A stretch of DNA of 64,000 bases from Xanthobacteraceae bacterium (GTDB lineage: Bacteria > Pseudomonadota > Alphaproteobacteria > Rhizobiales > Xanthobacteraceae): positions 1,674,001-1,738,000 of the forward strand of contig CP075369.1 of assembly GCA_019454205.1 (NCBI GenBank), in the 5' to 3' direction. Position numbers and translations under genes: made by a program. Positions 1 to 10,856 of the stretch are shown here, in pieces. Every line of letters begins with the position of its first letter. Position 1 is the stretch's first letter. The notes beneath the pieces were generated by a model. That model saw nothing but the letters and a program-made list of their open reading frames with translations. It had not been told where the DNA came from and did no database searches.

Positions 1-584
1 GGCGTACCTACACCCGGCGCGACCGGCTCGCCGATCACGGTGAGCGTCGAATAGATTTTCTTTCCGTCCGGCGAGCCGTCGAACACGCGAACGCTCAGCG
101 TCTTCTCACCGCGTTCGGCGGCAGCAAGCATCTTGCGCGTGTGTTCGGTCGGCAGCACCAGCGGCCCGTCGAGCGCGAAGCTCGCGGGTTTCGGCTGCAA
201 TACGCGAACGGTCAGCGCGCCGTTGCGCTGGCGCATCGCGGTGCCGTTCACGTTCTCGCGGATCTGCTCGTTGACGAAATTCTGCGTCTTGAACCGGTAC
301 GAGGTGGCGAGCGCATTCTCCCAGCTTTCGCTGCGCAGGTCGCTGACCGTCACCTGCCCTTCGCCGGTATCGAGCGACGTCACCTGACGCAGCATGACGG
401 CATAGCCATCACACTCGTTGCCGGTGAGCTGGAACGCGATCCGCCCCTGCGCGCGATCGACCTGCGTGCCGGGCGCGGAAGGATCGCGCACCAGATCGTA
501 GATCGCGCGGTGCGGCGCGAGCGCCCCGCCATGCGCGGCCGTAACCGGCAACAGCAGCAAAGCCGCGAACAGCATTTTCCGCAT
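1..584 (-). CDS. eipB: EipB-like (DUF1849) envelope integrity protein, partial at the window edge
   Basis: An open frame begins at ATG 584 behind an AAGGAG Shine-Dalgarno and runs off the left edge of the window with no stop (194 codons visible). The protein starts with a short signal peptide (MRKMLFAALLLLPVTAAHGG), followed by the ALAPHRAIYDL motif typical of DUF1849. EipB proteins of the Rhizobiales are periplasmic beta-spiral proteins that support cell envelope integrity; that role is family knowledge. The C-terminal part lies outside the window. The gene is divergent from ridA, so the 78-bp gap probably holds both promoters. The family match rests on the N-terminal motif and overall composition. 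Confidence 0.82.
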   Translation of the reverse strand, partial: MRKMLFAALLLLPVTAAHGGALAPHRAIYDLVRDPSAPGTQVDRAQGRIAFQLTGNECDGYAVMLRQVTSLDTGEGQVTVSDLRSESWENALATSYRFKTQNFVNEQIRENVNGTAMRQRNGALTVRVLQPKPASFALDGPLVLPTEHTRKMLAAAERGEKTLSVRVFDGSPDGKKIYSTLTVIGEPVAPGVGT

Positions 585-662
585 CGGGTATTGTCTCCTT
601 GCGCCCGGAATAGCGTTCCGCCAAGACTATGGCGGGGAAACGGCCTCAGGGGAACGTCGCGC

Positions 663-1127
663 ATGGCTAGCGAAATCGAGCAGCGATTGCAAAAACTCGG
701 CATCGTGTTGCCGCAACCGGCCGCGCCGGTCGCGAATTATGTCGGCGCCGTGGTCGCGGGCAACCTGCTGGTCGTGTCCGGCCAGTTACCCATCGGCACA
801 AACGGCATCGCGCACAAGGGCAAGGTCGGCGCGAGCGTCACGGAAACGCAGGCGAAAGAAGCCGCGCGCCTCTGCGCGATCAACATTCTCGCACAGGCAA
901 AGGCGGCGCTTGGCGATCTCGGCCGCATCAGGCGTTGCATCCGCCTCGGCGGGTTCGTCAATGCCGTCCCCGACTATCAGACCATTCCGCAGATCGTGAA
1001 CGGCGCTTCCGACCTGATGGTCGAAGTGCTCGGCGATGCGGGCAAGCACGCGCGCTACGCCGTCGGCGTTGCACAGCTTCCGCTCGATGCGCCGGTCGAA
1101 GTCGAAGCCATGTTCGAGGTCGCGTAA
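663..1127 (+). CDS. RidA/YjgF-family protein
   Basis: A 154-residue protein of the Rid (YjgF/YER057c/UK114) superfamily. The conserved C-terminal block HARYAVGVAQLPLDAPVEVEA holds the family arginine that, in RidA, contacts the imine/enamine substrate and supports hydrolysis of reactive enamines to ketoacids. At 154 residues it matches the longer Rid subgroup (YjgH-like or RidA-related) rather than the roughly 130-residue E. coli RidA, so the substrate is uncertain. The open frame extends far upstream, but ATG 663 gives the natural N-terminus (MASEIEQRLQKLG). The stop is 6 bp before the glycerophosphodiesterase start, which suggests an operon. Confidence 0.88.
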   Translation: MASEIEQRLQKLGIVLPQPAAPVANYVGAVVAGNLLVVSGQLPIGTNGIAHKGKVGASVTETQAKEAARLCAINILAQAKAALGDLGRIRRCIRLGGFVNAVPDYQTIPQIVNGASDLMVEVLGDAGKHARYAVGVAQLPLDAPVEVEAMFEVA

Positions 1128-1133
1128 CCCTCC

Positions 1134-1877
1134 ATGGCGATCGACTGGCTAACCGCGCGCCCGGTGGCGCATCGCGGCCTGCACGGCAACGGCACGGGCC
1201 ACATCGAAAATTCGCTCGGCGCGGCGAAAGCCGCCATCGCCGCGAATTACGCCATCGAAGTCGATCTGCAATTATCGAAGGACGGCGAAGCGGTCGTGTT
1301 TCACGACGAACAACTGGACCGCCTCACGAACGAGAGCGGTCCGGTTTCGGAACGCAATGCTTCCGATCTTGCCAAGATCACGTTGAAAGGAAGCGGCGAA
1401 ACCATCCCGCTGCTCTCCGATCTCTTGCGAACCACCGCCGGACAAACGCCACTGGTGCTGGAACTGAAAAGTTTGTGGGACGGCGATACGCGGCTCGCCA
1501 AAGTCGTCGCAGACATGCTGGCTGGTTACGGCGGCCCCGTCGCCGCCATGTCGTTCGATCCCGATATGGTTTCAGCGTTACGCAAACATGCGCCGGGCCT
1601 GCCGCGCGGCATCGTCGCCGAACGCTGGTATGGCTACAAGGATTGGGATTTTCTCCCACGCGGACGAAAGCATTATCTCGGATTGCTGTTGCACGTTCTG
1701 CGCACCAAACCGCACTTCGTCGCCTATGCGAGCTTCGATCTGCCTGCGGCCGCGCCGTTGATCGCACGCTACATCCTCGGCATGCCGCTGCTGACATGGA
1801 CCATCCGCACCGAGAAGGACCGCGCGCGGGTTGCGAAATGGGTAGACCAGATCATCTTCGAGCATATTCGTCCGTGA
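1134..1877 (+). CDS. glycerophosphodiester phosphodiesterase family protein
   Basis: A 247-residue TIM-barrel GDPD-family enzyme. Signature residues are visible: H13-R14-G15 followed by E25-N26-S27, E42-x-D44 in EVDLQLSKDG, and H57-D58 in VVFHD. These are the metal ligands and catalytic histidines of GDPDs, which hydrolyse glycerophosphodiesters to glycerol-3-phosphate and an alcohol. There is no signal peptide, so it is probably cytoplasmic. It follows ridA after 6 bp and precedes a FemAB-like gene after 42 bp, so the three are probably co-transcribed. The substrate cannot be read from the sequence. Confidence 0.9.
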   Translation: MAIDWLTARPVAHRGLHGNGTGHIENSLGAAKAAIAANYAIEVDLQLSKDGEAVVFHDEQLDRLTNESGPVSERNASDLAKITLKGSGETIPLLSDLLRTTAGQTPLVLELKSLWDGDTRLAKVVADMLAGYGGPVAAMSFDPDMVSALRKHAPGLPRGIVAERWYGYKDWDFLPRGRKHYLGLLLHVLRTKPHFVAYASFDLPAAAPLIARYILGMPLLTWTIRTEKDRARVAKWVDQIIFEHIRP

Positions 1878-1919
1878 GCGCTTCCCCGCGCCCTTGAGTG
1901 GCCGCATGGATCGGCCAGA

Positions 1920-3203
1920 ATGGACGAAATGACCGCCAGCCCCACATTCCAGATCCGTGTCGAGAACGCGATCCGCAACATCGCGGCGGGCGATTGGGAT
2001 TCCTGCGCCAATGCGCTGCGCGCAATTCCGGAATCGAAATCTCAGGTAACAGAATCAACACACGAAGGCCTGGAATCAAAATCTGAAGCGCTTGAATCAA
2101 AACATGAAGAAGGATTCAGCGACCCCTATAACCCTTTCGTGCAGCACGCTTTTCTGGCCTCGCTGGAGGAATCCGGCTCCGCCTCCGTGAAAACAGGCTG
2201 GCTGCCGCAGCACCTCGTTCTTGAAGACGAAGAAAAGCGCGTGCTCGCGGTCGCGCCCTGCTACCTGAAAAACCATAGCCGCGGCGAATACGTCTTCGAT
2301 CACGGCTGGGCCGACGCCTTCGAGCGCGCAGGCGGAAATTATTATCCGAAGTTGCAAGTCGCAGTGCCGTTCACGCCGGTCACCGGCCCTCGCCTGCTGG
2401 TTGGCCCCGGCGTGAATGTCGAGAGCGGGCGCGCGGCGCTCATCGGCGGCATGGTCGAACTGGCGAAGCTGCGCAAGGCTTCGTCCATTCACGTCACCTT
2501 CGCCGAACGCACCGACTTCGACGCGATGACCGATGCCGGAATGCTTGCGCGTACCGACCGGCAATTTCACTGGCACAATCGCGGTTACAGGACGTTCGAG
2601 GACTTTCTATCCGCGCTCTCCTCGAACAAGCGCAAAACCATCCGTCGAGAACGGCGCGAGGCGCTAGCCAGCGGCGTCGAAATCGTCCGCCTCACCGGCT
2701 CCGATCTTACGGAAGAGATCTGGGATCGTTTCTTCGATTTCTACATGGACACCGGCTCGCGCAAATGGGGAACGCCCTACCTCACGCGCGAGTTCTTTTC
2801 GCTGGTCGCGGCGAAAATGCCGGACCGCATCCTGCTGATCATGGCGAAACGCGGCGCCGAATACATCGCGGGCGCGCTCAATTTTCTCGGCGACAGCACC
2901 GTCTACGGCCGCTACTGGGGCGCAGTGGAGCACCAGAACTTTCTGCATTTCGAGGTCTGCTACTATCAGGCCATCGAATACGCGATCGAACATGGGCTGC
3001 GCTCCGTCGAGGCGGGGGCGCAAGGCGAGCACAAGCTGCTGCGCGGCTATGTGCCGGTGCCGACCTATTCCGCGCACTACATCGCCAATCCATCGTTCCG
3101 TCGCGCGGTCGCGGATTATCTCGACCGCGAGCGGCAATATACCGAGGCCGAGATCGAGCATCTTGCAGAGGCCGCCCCCTATCGCCGCGCCAGCGGCTCT
3201 TGA
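1920..3203 (+). CDS. FemAB/GNAT-like acyltransferase (COG3146, DUF482 type) with a heptapeptide-repeat insertion
   Basis: A 427-residue protein resembling the COG3146 family (predicted N-acyltransferases, sometimes called peptidogalycan biosynthesis proteins), a double GNAT fold related to FemAB. Typical blocks are NPFVQHAFLASLEESGSAS near residue 70, FLSALSSNKRKTIRRERRE near residue 225, and the C-terminal GAQGEHKLLRGYVPVPTYSAH. Residues 38-65 are an extra acidic stretch of four seven-residue repeats (ESKSQVT, ESTHEGL, ESKSEAL, ESKHEEG) encoded by exact 21-bp periodicity. It sits between the family's usual N-terminal start and the conserved NPFVQH block. No substrate is known for this family. 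It is the last gene of the probable ridA-gdpd unit. An alternative start is ATG 1929. Confidence 0.82.
   Translation: MDEMTASPTFQIRVENAIRNIAAGDWDSCANALRAIPESKSQVTESTHEGLESKSEALESKHEEGFSDPYNPFVQHAFLASLEESGSASVKTGWLPQHLVLEDEEKRVLAVAPCYLKNHSRGEYVFDHGWADAFERAGGNYYPKLQVAVPFTPVTGPRLLVGPGVNVESGRAALIGGMVELAKLRKASSIHVTFAERTDFDAMTDAGMLARTDRQFHWHNRGYRTFEDFLSALSSNKRKTIRRERREALASGVEIVRLTGSDLTEEIWDRFFDFYMDTGSRKWGTPYLTREFFSLVAAKMPDRILLIMAKRGAEYIAGALNFLGDSTVYGRYWGAVEHQNFLHFEVCYYQAIEYAIEHGLRSVEAGAQGEHKLLRGYVPVPTYSAHYIANPSFRRAVADYLDRERQYTEAEIEHLAEAAPYRRASGS
2031..2114 (+). repeat. four tandem 21-bp repeats inside a coding region
   Basis: The hexamer GAATC(A/G) recurs at 2031, 2052, 2073 and 2094, exactly 21 bp apart, and the rest of each unit is degenerate. 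The repeat is in frame (seven residues per unit) and AT-richer than the flanking gene. It encodes a hydrophilic charged linker in the FemAB-like protein. Confidence 0.85.
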
Positions 3204-3256
3204 CGATCATCGAAGCGGCTGCAAATTCCAACGCAAATCATCGGGAAGAAAAGCTC

Positions 3257-3685
3257 ATGGCCGAATACGACAACAACAACATCTTCGCGAAAATCCTGCG
3301 CGGCGAACTGCCGGCGCACAAGGTTTACGAGGACGAGCACACGCTGGCCTTCCTCGACATCATGCCGCGCGCGCCCGGCCATACGCTCATCATCCCGAAG
3401 AAGCCCGCACGCAACCTGCTCGACATCGAACCGGAGTCGCTCGCGCACGTCATCAAGACCGCAAAGAAAATCGCAATTGCCGGAAAGAAGGCATTCAATG
3501 CCGACGGCATCACTCTGCAGCAGTTCAACGAAGCCGCAGGCGGCCAGGTCGTGTTTCACCTGCACGTCCACATCATTCCGCGGCACAAGGACGTTGCGAT
3601 GAAACCGGCCGCAAGCCAGATGGAAAAACCGGAAGTGCTGGCCGAACACGCGAAGCTACTGAAGGACGCGCTCGCGGGAATGTAG
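3257..3685 (+). CDS. HIT family protein (Hint-like nucleotide hydrolase)
   Basis: A 142-residue histidine-triad protein. The HIT motif H-x-H-x-H-x-x is at H101, H103 and H105 (HLHVHIIPR), preceded by the usual NIFAKILRGELPAHKVYED N-terminus. Family members hydrolyse AMP-linked conjugates such as adenosine phosphoramidates; the central histidine is the nucleophile. The length matches bacterial Hint proteins. The frame is open upstream, but ATG 3257 with a GGGAAGAA element before it gives the family N-terminus. Its stop abuts the azlD stop of the opposite strand with no gap. Confidence 0.92.
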   Translation: MAEYDNNNIFAKILRGELPAHKVYEDEHTLAFLDIMPRAPGHTLIIPKKPARNLLDIEPESLAHVIKTAKKIAIAGKKAFNADGITLQQFNEAAGGQVVFHLHVHIIPRHKDVAMKPAASQMEKPEVLAEHAKLLKDALAGM

Positions 3686-4030
3686 TCAGCGTACGAACGC
3701 GCCACCGGCAATGATCACGATCTCGGCGACGATGACCCCTGCCAGCACCGATTTCCGGATCGCGAAATAGCCGATCACCCCCGCCGCAATCGCGCCGACC
3801 CGTAGATAAAGCGGCACGTTCGCGAGGTCGCCGGTCGGGAACAGAACGAGCCGCGCGATCACGCCTGCGAGTAGCGCGGTCGCAACCGCGCGCACCAGCA
3901 CCAGCACTTCGCTGTCTTCGTCCAGCCGTCGCGAAAACAGGACGGCGGCAAAGCGGAATACATCGGTCGGCAGGAAGCCCGCGAGGATGACAAGCAGATA
4001 GGCGTAGAGCATCGGGTCGTTCAAGCTCAC
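3686..4030 (-). CDS. azlD: AzlD-family branched-chain amino acid exporter small subunit
   Basis: A 114-residue, highly hydrophobic protein with about four membrane segments, matching AzlD (LIV-E family). AzlD works with AzlC in the inner membrane to export branched-chain amino acids or analogues. I chose GTG 4030 because it overlaps the azlC stop as GTGA (4 bp), a classic coupling arrangement. ATG 4012 would shorten the protein by six residues. It is the second gene of the azlCD operon. Confidence 0.85.
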   Translation of the reverse strand: MSLNDPMLYAYLLVILAGFLPTDVFRFAAVLFSRRLDEDSEVLVLVRAVATALLAGVIARLVLFPTGDLANVPLYLRVGAIAAGVIGYFAIRKSVLAGVIVAEIVIIAGGAFVR

Positions 4031-4782
4031 GCCCTCGCCCTCCGCCAGCGGCCGATCAGATAGGCCGCGCCACCGCCAATTGCACCGATCCACAACAGAT
4101 CGAGCGAGCCGCCGAACTGCGCGAACACCGGCGTCAGCGCGAGGCCGAATACCAGTGCGGACTTGTCCACGAGGTCGCGCGCATTGCGGATCAACTGCAA
4201 CAGAAACGAAATCGGCGTGAGAAATACGAGACCGTTCGCGAGCGACTGCGGCAGCGTTCCCGCAAGCAGATAGCCTGCGACGGTCGCCAGCACGCTGCCC
4301 CACAGGAACACGTTCGACAGTCCCATGAAGAACGCCATCCGCGCGTTCACCGGGATCGCAGGCATCAGCCGGATGCTTTCCACCCACGCACTGACCGCGA
4401 TCAGGTGCGAAGCGAGCAGTTGCGTGCCCAGACCGCTCCTGCCCCGGATCGTCGGCATTAGCGACGCAACAATGGGAAAGAAACGCACCGACGAAAGCCC
4501 GACCGCAAGCGCGATCACCGCCGCGGGACTGCCCGCCGTGAATCCGCCGACGATCAAAAGCTGCGCGGGCAAGGCCCAGACCAGCACGGTCGAAAGCAAC
4601 GCCGCGCCGAGCGGAAACCCGATGTCGCGGATCAGGCCGCCGAAACCGATAAAGCCCGCGAACAGCACAATGCCCTGCACGGAGCGCAGCGCCGCCACTA
4701 CGCCGCGCCAGAACCAGTGCCGCCAGTCGTCGTCCGGCGCGGCTTGTTGCGGCGTGGCGCCGTTATTTTCGGGAGCGGTCAC
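4027..4782 (-). CDS. azlC: AzlC-family branched-chain amino acid permease
   Basis: A 251-residue integral membrane protein. A hydrophilic N-terminus (about residues 1-30) is followed by several hydrophobic segments with the AzlC-type block GFGGLIRDIGFPLGAALLST. The family forms an LIV-E exporter with AzlD. The start is GTG 4782 with no strong ribosome site upstream, so the exact start is tentative. It overlaps azlD by 4 bp. An Lrp-like or AzlB-like regulator is not adjacent, so its regulation is unknown. Confidence 0.88.
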   Translation of the reverse strand: MTAPENNGATPQQAAPDDDWRHWFWRGVVAALRSVQGIVLFAGFIGFGGLIRDIGFPLGAALLSTVLVWALPAQLLIVGGFTAGSPAAVIALAVGLSSVRFFPIVASLMPTIRGRSGLGTQLLASHLIAVSAWVESIRLMPAIPVNARMAFFMGLSNVFLWGSVLATVAGYLLAGTLPQSLANGLVFLTPISFLLQLIRNARDLVDKSALVFGLALTPVFAQFGGSLDLLWIGAIGGGAAYLIGRWRRARA

Positions 4783-4826
4783 GGGGAAAATCGGGGGCGT
4801 GAAAGAGCCGCGACCTTACACGGCAA

Positions 4827-4851
4827 AACGCCCGCGACAAGCGCGGGCGTT
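4827..4851 (-). terminator. intrinsic terminator downstream of clpA
   Basis: A perfect 10-bp inverted repeat (AACGCCCGCG / CGCGGGCGTT) with a 5-nt loop lies 24 bp past the clpA stop. Read on the minus strand it ends in a short T run (GTTTTG), as a Rho-independent terminator should. Confidence 0.8.
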
Positions 4852-4874
4852 GCAAGGCTGGAATGTGGAGCGGA

Positions 4875-7271
<2,397 letters not shown>

Positions 7272-7425
7272 CGGTTCCTTGGAGTTCCGGGGCGATTCAA
7301 CGGCGGTCCGGCGGAGTCTGCCGGTGCCAAAGCGGGATGTCCACTATGTAGGGGGCGGCAACAGGGTTACAATGGCCGCAGAGCAAGGCGCCCGGCCTCG
7401 CGTAAAATGTCGGAATTGAGGGCGT

Positions 7426-7836
7426 CTACTTCTTTTCCATCACGCATTGGAGCGGATGCTGGTGCTTGCGGGCGAAATCCATCACCTGCGTCACCTTTGT
7501 TTCCGCGACTTCGTAAGTAAAAATGCCGCACTCGCCGACACCGTTCTGGTGAACGTGCAACATAATGCGCGTCGCGTCCTCGCGCCCTTTATTGAAGAAG
7601 CGTTCTAAAACATGCACGACGAATTCCATCGGCGTGTAGTCGTCATTGAGGAGCAGCACGCGGTAAAGGTTCGGCCGCTTGGTTTGCGGCTTGGTACGGG
7701 TGATGACCGACGTACCGAGGCCGTCGTCGCCCCCGCCGTCTCCCCGCTTGCCGTCGTCCTTGCGCGCAAGACGGGTCTGCTCCGCCAAAGAGGTGGGCAG
7801 TCCTAAGCATTCGGCAGGGTCAAGCGGCGGCAGCAA
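7426..7836 (-). CDS. clpS: ATP-dependent Clp protease adaptor ClpS
   Basis: ClpS binds proteins with bulky hydrophobic N-termini and delivers them to ClpA. The core YRVLLLNDDYTPMEFVV and the block GVGECGIFTYEVAETKV are diagnostic and carry the residues that form the N-degron pocket. The frame has no ATG before MEFVV. TTG 7836 is the most likely start because AGGA sits nine bases upstream. This gives 136 residues with a roughly 50-residue flexible Gly/Asp-rich N-terminal extension, longer than E. coli ClpS (106 residues). An internal TTG at codon 17 is an alternative. It lies immediately upstream of clpA, the usual alphaproteobacterial arrangement. Confidence 0.93.
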   Translation of the reverse strand: MLPPLDPAECLGLPTSLAEQTRLARKDDGKRGDGGGDDGLGTSVITRTKPQTKRPNLYRVLLLNDDYTPMEFVVHVLERFFNKGREDATRIMLHVHQNGVGECGIFTYEVAETKVTQVMDFARKHQHPLQCVMEKK

Positions 7837-8076
7837 AGTTTAAAATCCTGAACAAGCCGGAGGCCGCCGTTCGGCGCATCGGACGCGGTGAATCGGAGGT
7901 CTGCCGGGCGGCAAGATCATCATATAGGCCGCCTTTGGGGCATGCCAACGGCGCATTTGAAGCATTTCCTAACCAAGGACCTGAAATTCGGGTCTGCCAC
8001 CGGCCCCCAAGCCGCCCGGTTTAATGCGAATTAGCAAAAAAAGCCGATTGTCCCCGCCAACATGGGGATTAACGCT

Positions 8077-9345
8077 ATGCGTTCCATTTTCCGGGCGTTG
8101 AATAGTTTCTGGGCCGGCAAACGTGCCCTTGCCGGCAATGTGGCGATTACCTTTTCACTGGCCTGCGTACCCGTCATCGGCGGGATCGGCGCGGCCGTCG
8201 ACTACTCGATGGCGAATTCGAACCGCACGTCGATGCAAAAGGCACTCGATGCCACCGCGCTCGCGCTGGCCAAGTTGATGCCGCTCAGTCAGGCCGATCT
8301 CAATGCCAAGGGCTGGCAACTCTTCTCGGCCAATATCGGCAACCTCAAAGTGAACATGCAGCAGAGCGGACTCGTGATTACGACTCCGATTATCGGCAAG
8401 ATTAAATTGAGCGCCACCGGCCAATACACGCCGCAGATCTCCGGCTTCATCGGGATCAACACTTTCCCGGTCTCGGCGCAGACCGAAGTGCAATGGGGCA
8501 TGAAGAAGCTGGAACTGGCGCTTGCGCTCGATAACACCGGCTCGATGTCGTCAAGCAACAAGATGACCGAATTGAAGAAGGCCGCGAAGAACCTTCTGAA
8601 CATTCTTCAGCAGTCCGTACTGCAGCCGGGCGACGTGAAGGTTTCGATCATTCCGTTCCACAAGGAAGTCCGCGTCGATACCACCATCTTCTCCCCGCTC
8701 ACGCTCTGGCTGAAGTGGGACGATTGGGACAATAAAAACCAGACCTGCACCGGCACCTGGTGGAATCAGGTTTGCGTACCCAAGCTGCGCACGACCTGGG
8801 ACGGCTGCATCATGGATCGCGACCAGACGAACGACGCATCCGACGCCAATCCCACTTCCAATGCGACGCGGTTCCCCGCGAAGCAATGCAGCTATTCGCT
8901 CGCGACCATGTTGCCGCTGACCTATGACTGGACGGCACTCGCGAACAAGATCGACTCGATGCAACCCGACGGCAATACCAACGTCTCCATCGGCCTCGCC
9001 TGGGCCTGGCATTCGCTAACCACCGGAGAGCCGTTTACGCAGGCTGCTGCACCCTCGACCGACCTCAGCAAGTACATTATCCTGATGACGGACGGCGAGA
9101 ACACGCAGAACCGCTGGACCACGAACACGAATAGCATCGACAACCGCACCGCCGCGACCTGCACGGCAATCAAGGCCGCCGGCATCCGCATCTATACGAT
9201 CCGCGTGATCGACGGCGACGCGAACTTGCTGCGAAATTGCGCGAGCGACCCTTCGATGTATTTCGACGTGCAAAACGCTGCGCAACTGACCAGCGTATTC
9301 AACTCCATCGGCGCAACGCTCGCAGCGCTGCATCTCTCGCAGTAA
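8077..9345 (+). CDS. Tad-like / vWA-domain pilus-assembly-type protein, copy 1
   Basis: A 422-residue protein. An N-terminal Tad (PF13400-type) segment has one membrane anchor (GNVAITFSLACVPVIGGIGAA) followed by the family's ALDATALALAK helix. A von Willebrand A domain begins near residue 145 with the metal-site motif DNTGSMSS and later LMTDGEN. A cysteine-containing insertion (CTG..VCVP..GC..KQC) interrupts the vWA domain. Family members are secreted or surface proteins linked to Tad pili. ATG 8077 has GGGGA eight bases upstream and aligns with the start of copy 2; ATG 8062 is the alternative. No other tad genes are nearby, so a pilus role is inference. Confidence 0.85.
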   Translation: MRSIFRALNSFWAGKRALAGNVAITFSLACVPVIGGIGAAVDYSMANSNRTSMQKALDATALALAKLMPLSQADLNAKGWQLFSANIGNLKVNMQQSGLVITTPIIGKIKLSATGQYTPQISGFIGINTFPVSAQTEVQWGMKKLELALALDNTGSMSSSNKMTELKKAAKNLLNILQQSVLQPGDVKVSIIPFHKEVRVDTTIFSPLTLWLKWDDWDNKNQTCTGTWWNQVCVPKLRTTWDGCIMDRDQTNDASDANPTSNATRFPAKQCSYSLATMLPLTYDWTALANKIDSMQPDGNTNVSIGLAWAWHSLTTGEPFTQAAAPSTDLSKYIILMTDGENTQNRWTTNTNSIDNRTAATCTAIKAAGIRIYTIRVIDGDANLLRNCASDPSMYFDVQNAAQLTSVFNSIGATLAALHLSQ

Positions 9346-9370
9346 AATCGCCGGTAAAGCGGAAGGATGC

Positions 9371-9403
9371 GGGATTGCTAAAACTTTAGCGATCCCGTTT
9401 TTC
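9371..9403 (+). terminator. intrinsic terminator after the first vWA gene
   Basis: Inverted repeat GGGATTGCTAAA / TTTAGCGATCCC (one G-U pair) with a 2-nt gap, followed by GTTTTTC. It lies 25 bp beyond the stop, so the two paralogous genes are probably transcribed separately. Confidence 0.8.
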
Positions 9404-9537
9404 TTTCCGTAACCCTCTCGCCGCGAAACTACGCCCCGGCAACGTCACGTGGCCACTACCCCCGGCTTTAGAAGACAGCCGCAAGGTTCGGTTAAAAAAC
9501 TAGGCGCAATTTCTCCGGCGAAACCCGGAGGCCCGTC

Positions 9538-10791
9538 ATGGGACTGTTTCGCCGTTTTTGGTCTGGCGAGGAAGGCCGCAAAGGCAATACCGCCATCGTG
9601 TTCGCGTTGTCGCTGATCCCGATCATCGGCGCGACCGGCGCGGCGCTCGATTATTCGATGGCGAATTCCAGCCGCACCTCGATGCAGAAGGCACTGGATG
9701 CCACGGCGCTCGCGCTCGCGAAGCTGATGCCGCTGAGCCAGGCCGACCTCAACACCAAGGGCTGGCAAATCTTTCAGGCCAGCCTGGGCAACGTGAAGGT
9801 CGCGGTCAGTCAGTCCGACCTCCAGATCACGACCCCTGCAATCGGCAGGCTGGTGCTGAATGTCAGCGGCCAGTACCAGCCGGTAGTCGCCGGCGTTATC
9901 GGGATCAACAATTTCCCCGTCGGCGCGCAAGCGGAAGTCACCTGGGGCATCAAGAAGCTCGAGATTGCACTGGCGCTCGATAACACCGGTTCGATGCTGT
10001 CCAACAACAAAATGACGGAGTTGAAGACGGCTTCGCATAATCTTCTGAACACGTTGCAACAGGCCGCGCGGAACCCGGACGACGTGAAGGTCGCGATCGT
10101 TCCGTTCCATGTGCAGGTAAAAGTCGGCACGGCGAACGTCAACGCCACCTGGATCAAGTGGACGGACTGGGACGCCGAAAACCAGACCTGCACCGGCTCC
10201 AGTTGGAACCGCGTCTGCACGCCGAAGAACCACAACCAATGGACCGGCTGCATCGAGGACCGTGACCAGAGTCACGACACGCTCGATACCGCTCCGACCA
10301 ACAACACCACGCGCTTCCCCGCGATCCAGTGCGGCTGGCAGCTTGCGGAAATCATGCCGCTCACCAACAACTGGACCAACCTTCACAACCGCATCGACGC
10401 GATGGTGCCGGATGGAAACACGAACGTAACCATCGGGCTGGCCTGGGCATGGCATCTGCTGACGCCGACCGAGCCGTATACGGAGGCCCTGCCGAATAAC
10501 ACGCCCGATCTCAGCCGCTTCATCATCCTGCTGACCGACGGCGACAATACGCAGAACCGCTGGAGCACGAGCCAGAACTCGATCGACAACCGCACGGCTT
10601 TGGCCTGTGCCAACGTGAAAGCGGCGGGCATCAAGATCTACGCGATCCGCGTGATCAATGGGAACGCCACCCTCCTTCGCAACTGTGCGAGCGATCCCTC
10701 GATGTACTTCGACGTGCAGAGCGCCTCCGACCTGAACGCGGTGTTCAATGCGATCGGCGGCCAGCTCGCGAGCCTCCACCTCTCGCAGTAA
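9538..10791 (+). CDS. Tad-like / vWA-domain pilus-assembly-type protein, copy 2
   Basis: A 417-residue close paralogue of the upstream gene with the same order: membrane anchor (IVFALSLIPIIGATGAA), the shared block RTSMQKALDATALALAKLMP, and a vWA domain with DNTGSMLS and LLTDGDN metal-site motifs. The cysteine pattern of the insertion (CTG..VCTP..GC..IQC) and the ending (NCASDPSMYFDVQ..LHLSQ) are also the same. A good Shine-Dalgarno (CGGAGG) precedes ATG 9538. A tandem gene duplication is the obvious origin. The cell-surface or secreted location and the partner are inferred from the family. It ends before a bidirectional terminator shared with the phasin gene. Confidence 0.86.
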   Translation: MGLFRRFWSGEEGRKGNTAIVFALSLIPIIGATGAALDYSMANSSRTSMQKALDATALALAKLMPLSQADLNTKGWQIFQASLGNVKVAVSQSDLQITTPAIGRLVLNVSGQYQPVVAGVIGINNFPVGAQAEVTWGIKKLEIALALDNTGSMLSNNKMTELKTASHNLLNTLQQAARNPDDVKVAIVPFHVQVKVGTANVNATWIKWTDWDAENQTCTGSSWNRVCTPKNHNQWTGCIEDRDQSHDTLDTAPTNNTTRFPAIQCGWQLAEIMPLTNNWTNLHNRIDAMVPDGNTNVTIGLAWAWHLLTPTEPYTEALPNNTPDLSRFIILLTDGDNTQNRWSTSQNSIDNRTALACANVKAAGIKIYAIRVINGNATLLRNCASDPSMYFDVQSASDLNAVFNAIGGQLASLHLSQ

Positions 10792-10807
10792 GGCAAGCCG
10801 CAAAGCA

Positions 10808-10835
10808 AAAAGCCCGGCCTCACGGCCGGGCTTTT
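10808..10835. terminator. bidirectional intrinsic terminator
   Basis: A perfect 12-bp inverted repeat, AAAAGCCCGGCC / GGCCGGGCTTTT, with a 4-nt loop between the convergent vWA and phasin genes. It has A/T runs on both sides, so it can stop transcription from either strand. Confidence 0.92.
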
Positions 10836-10856
10836 CGTTTACGCGGTACGCAACGC

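Noticed and set aside
9445..10803. A 452-codon open frame on the minus strand opposite the second vWA gene.
   Set aside because: The plus-strand gene has clear domains and a Shine-Dalgarno; the minus frame gives an unrecognisable Arg/His/Val-rich translation and covers the terminator.
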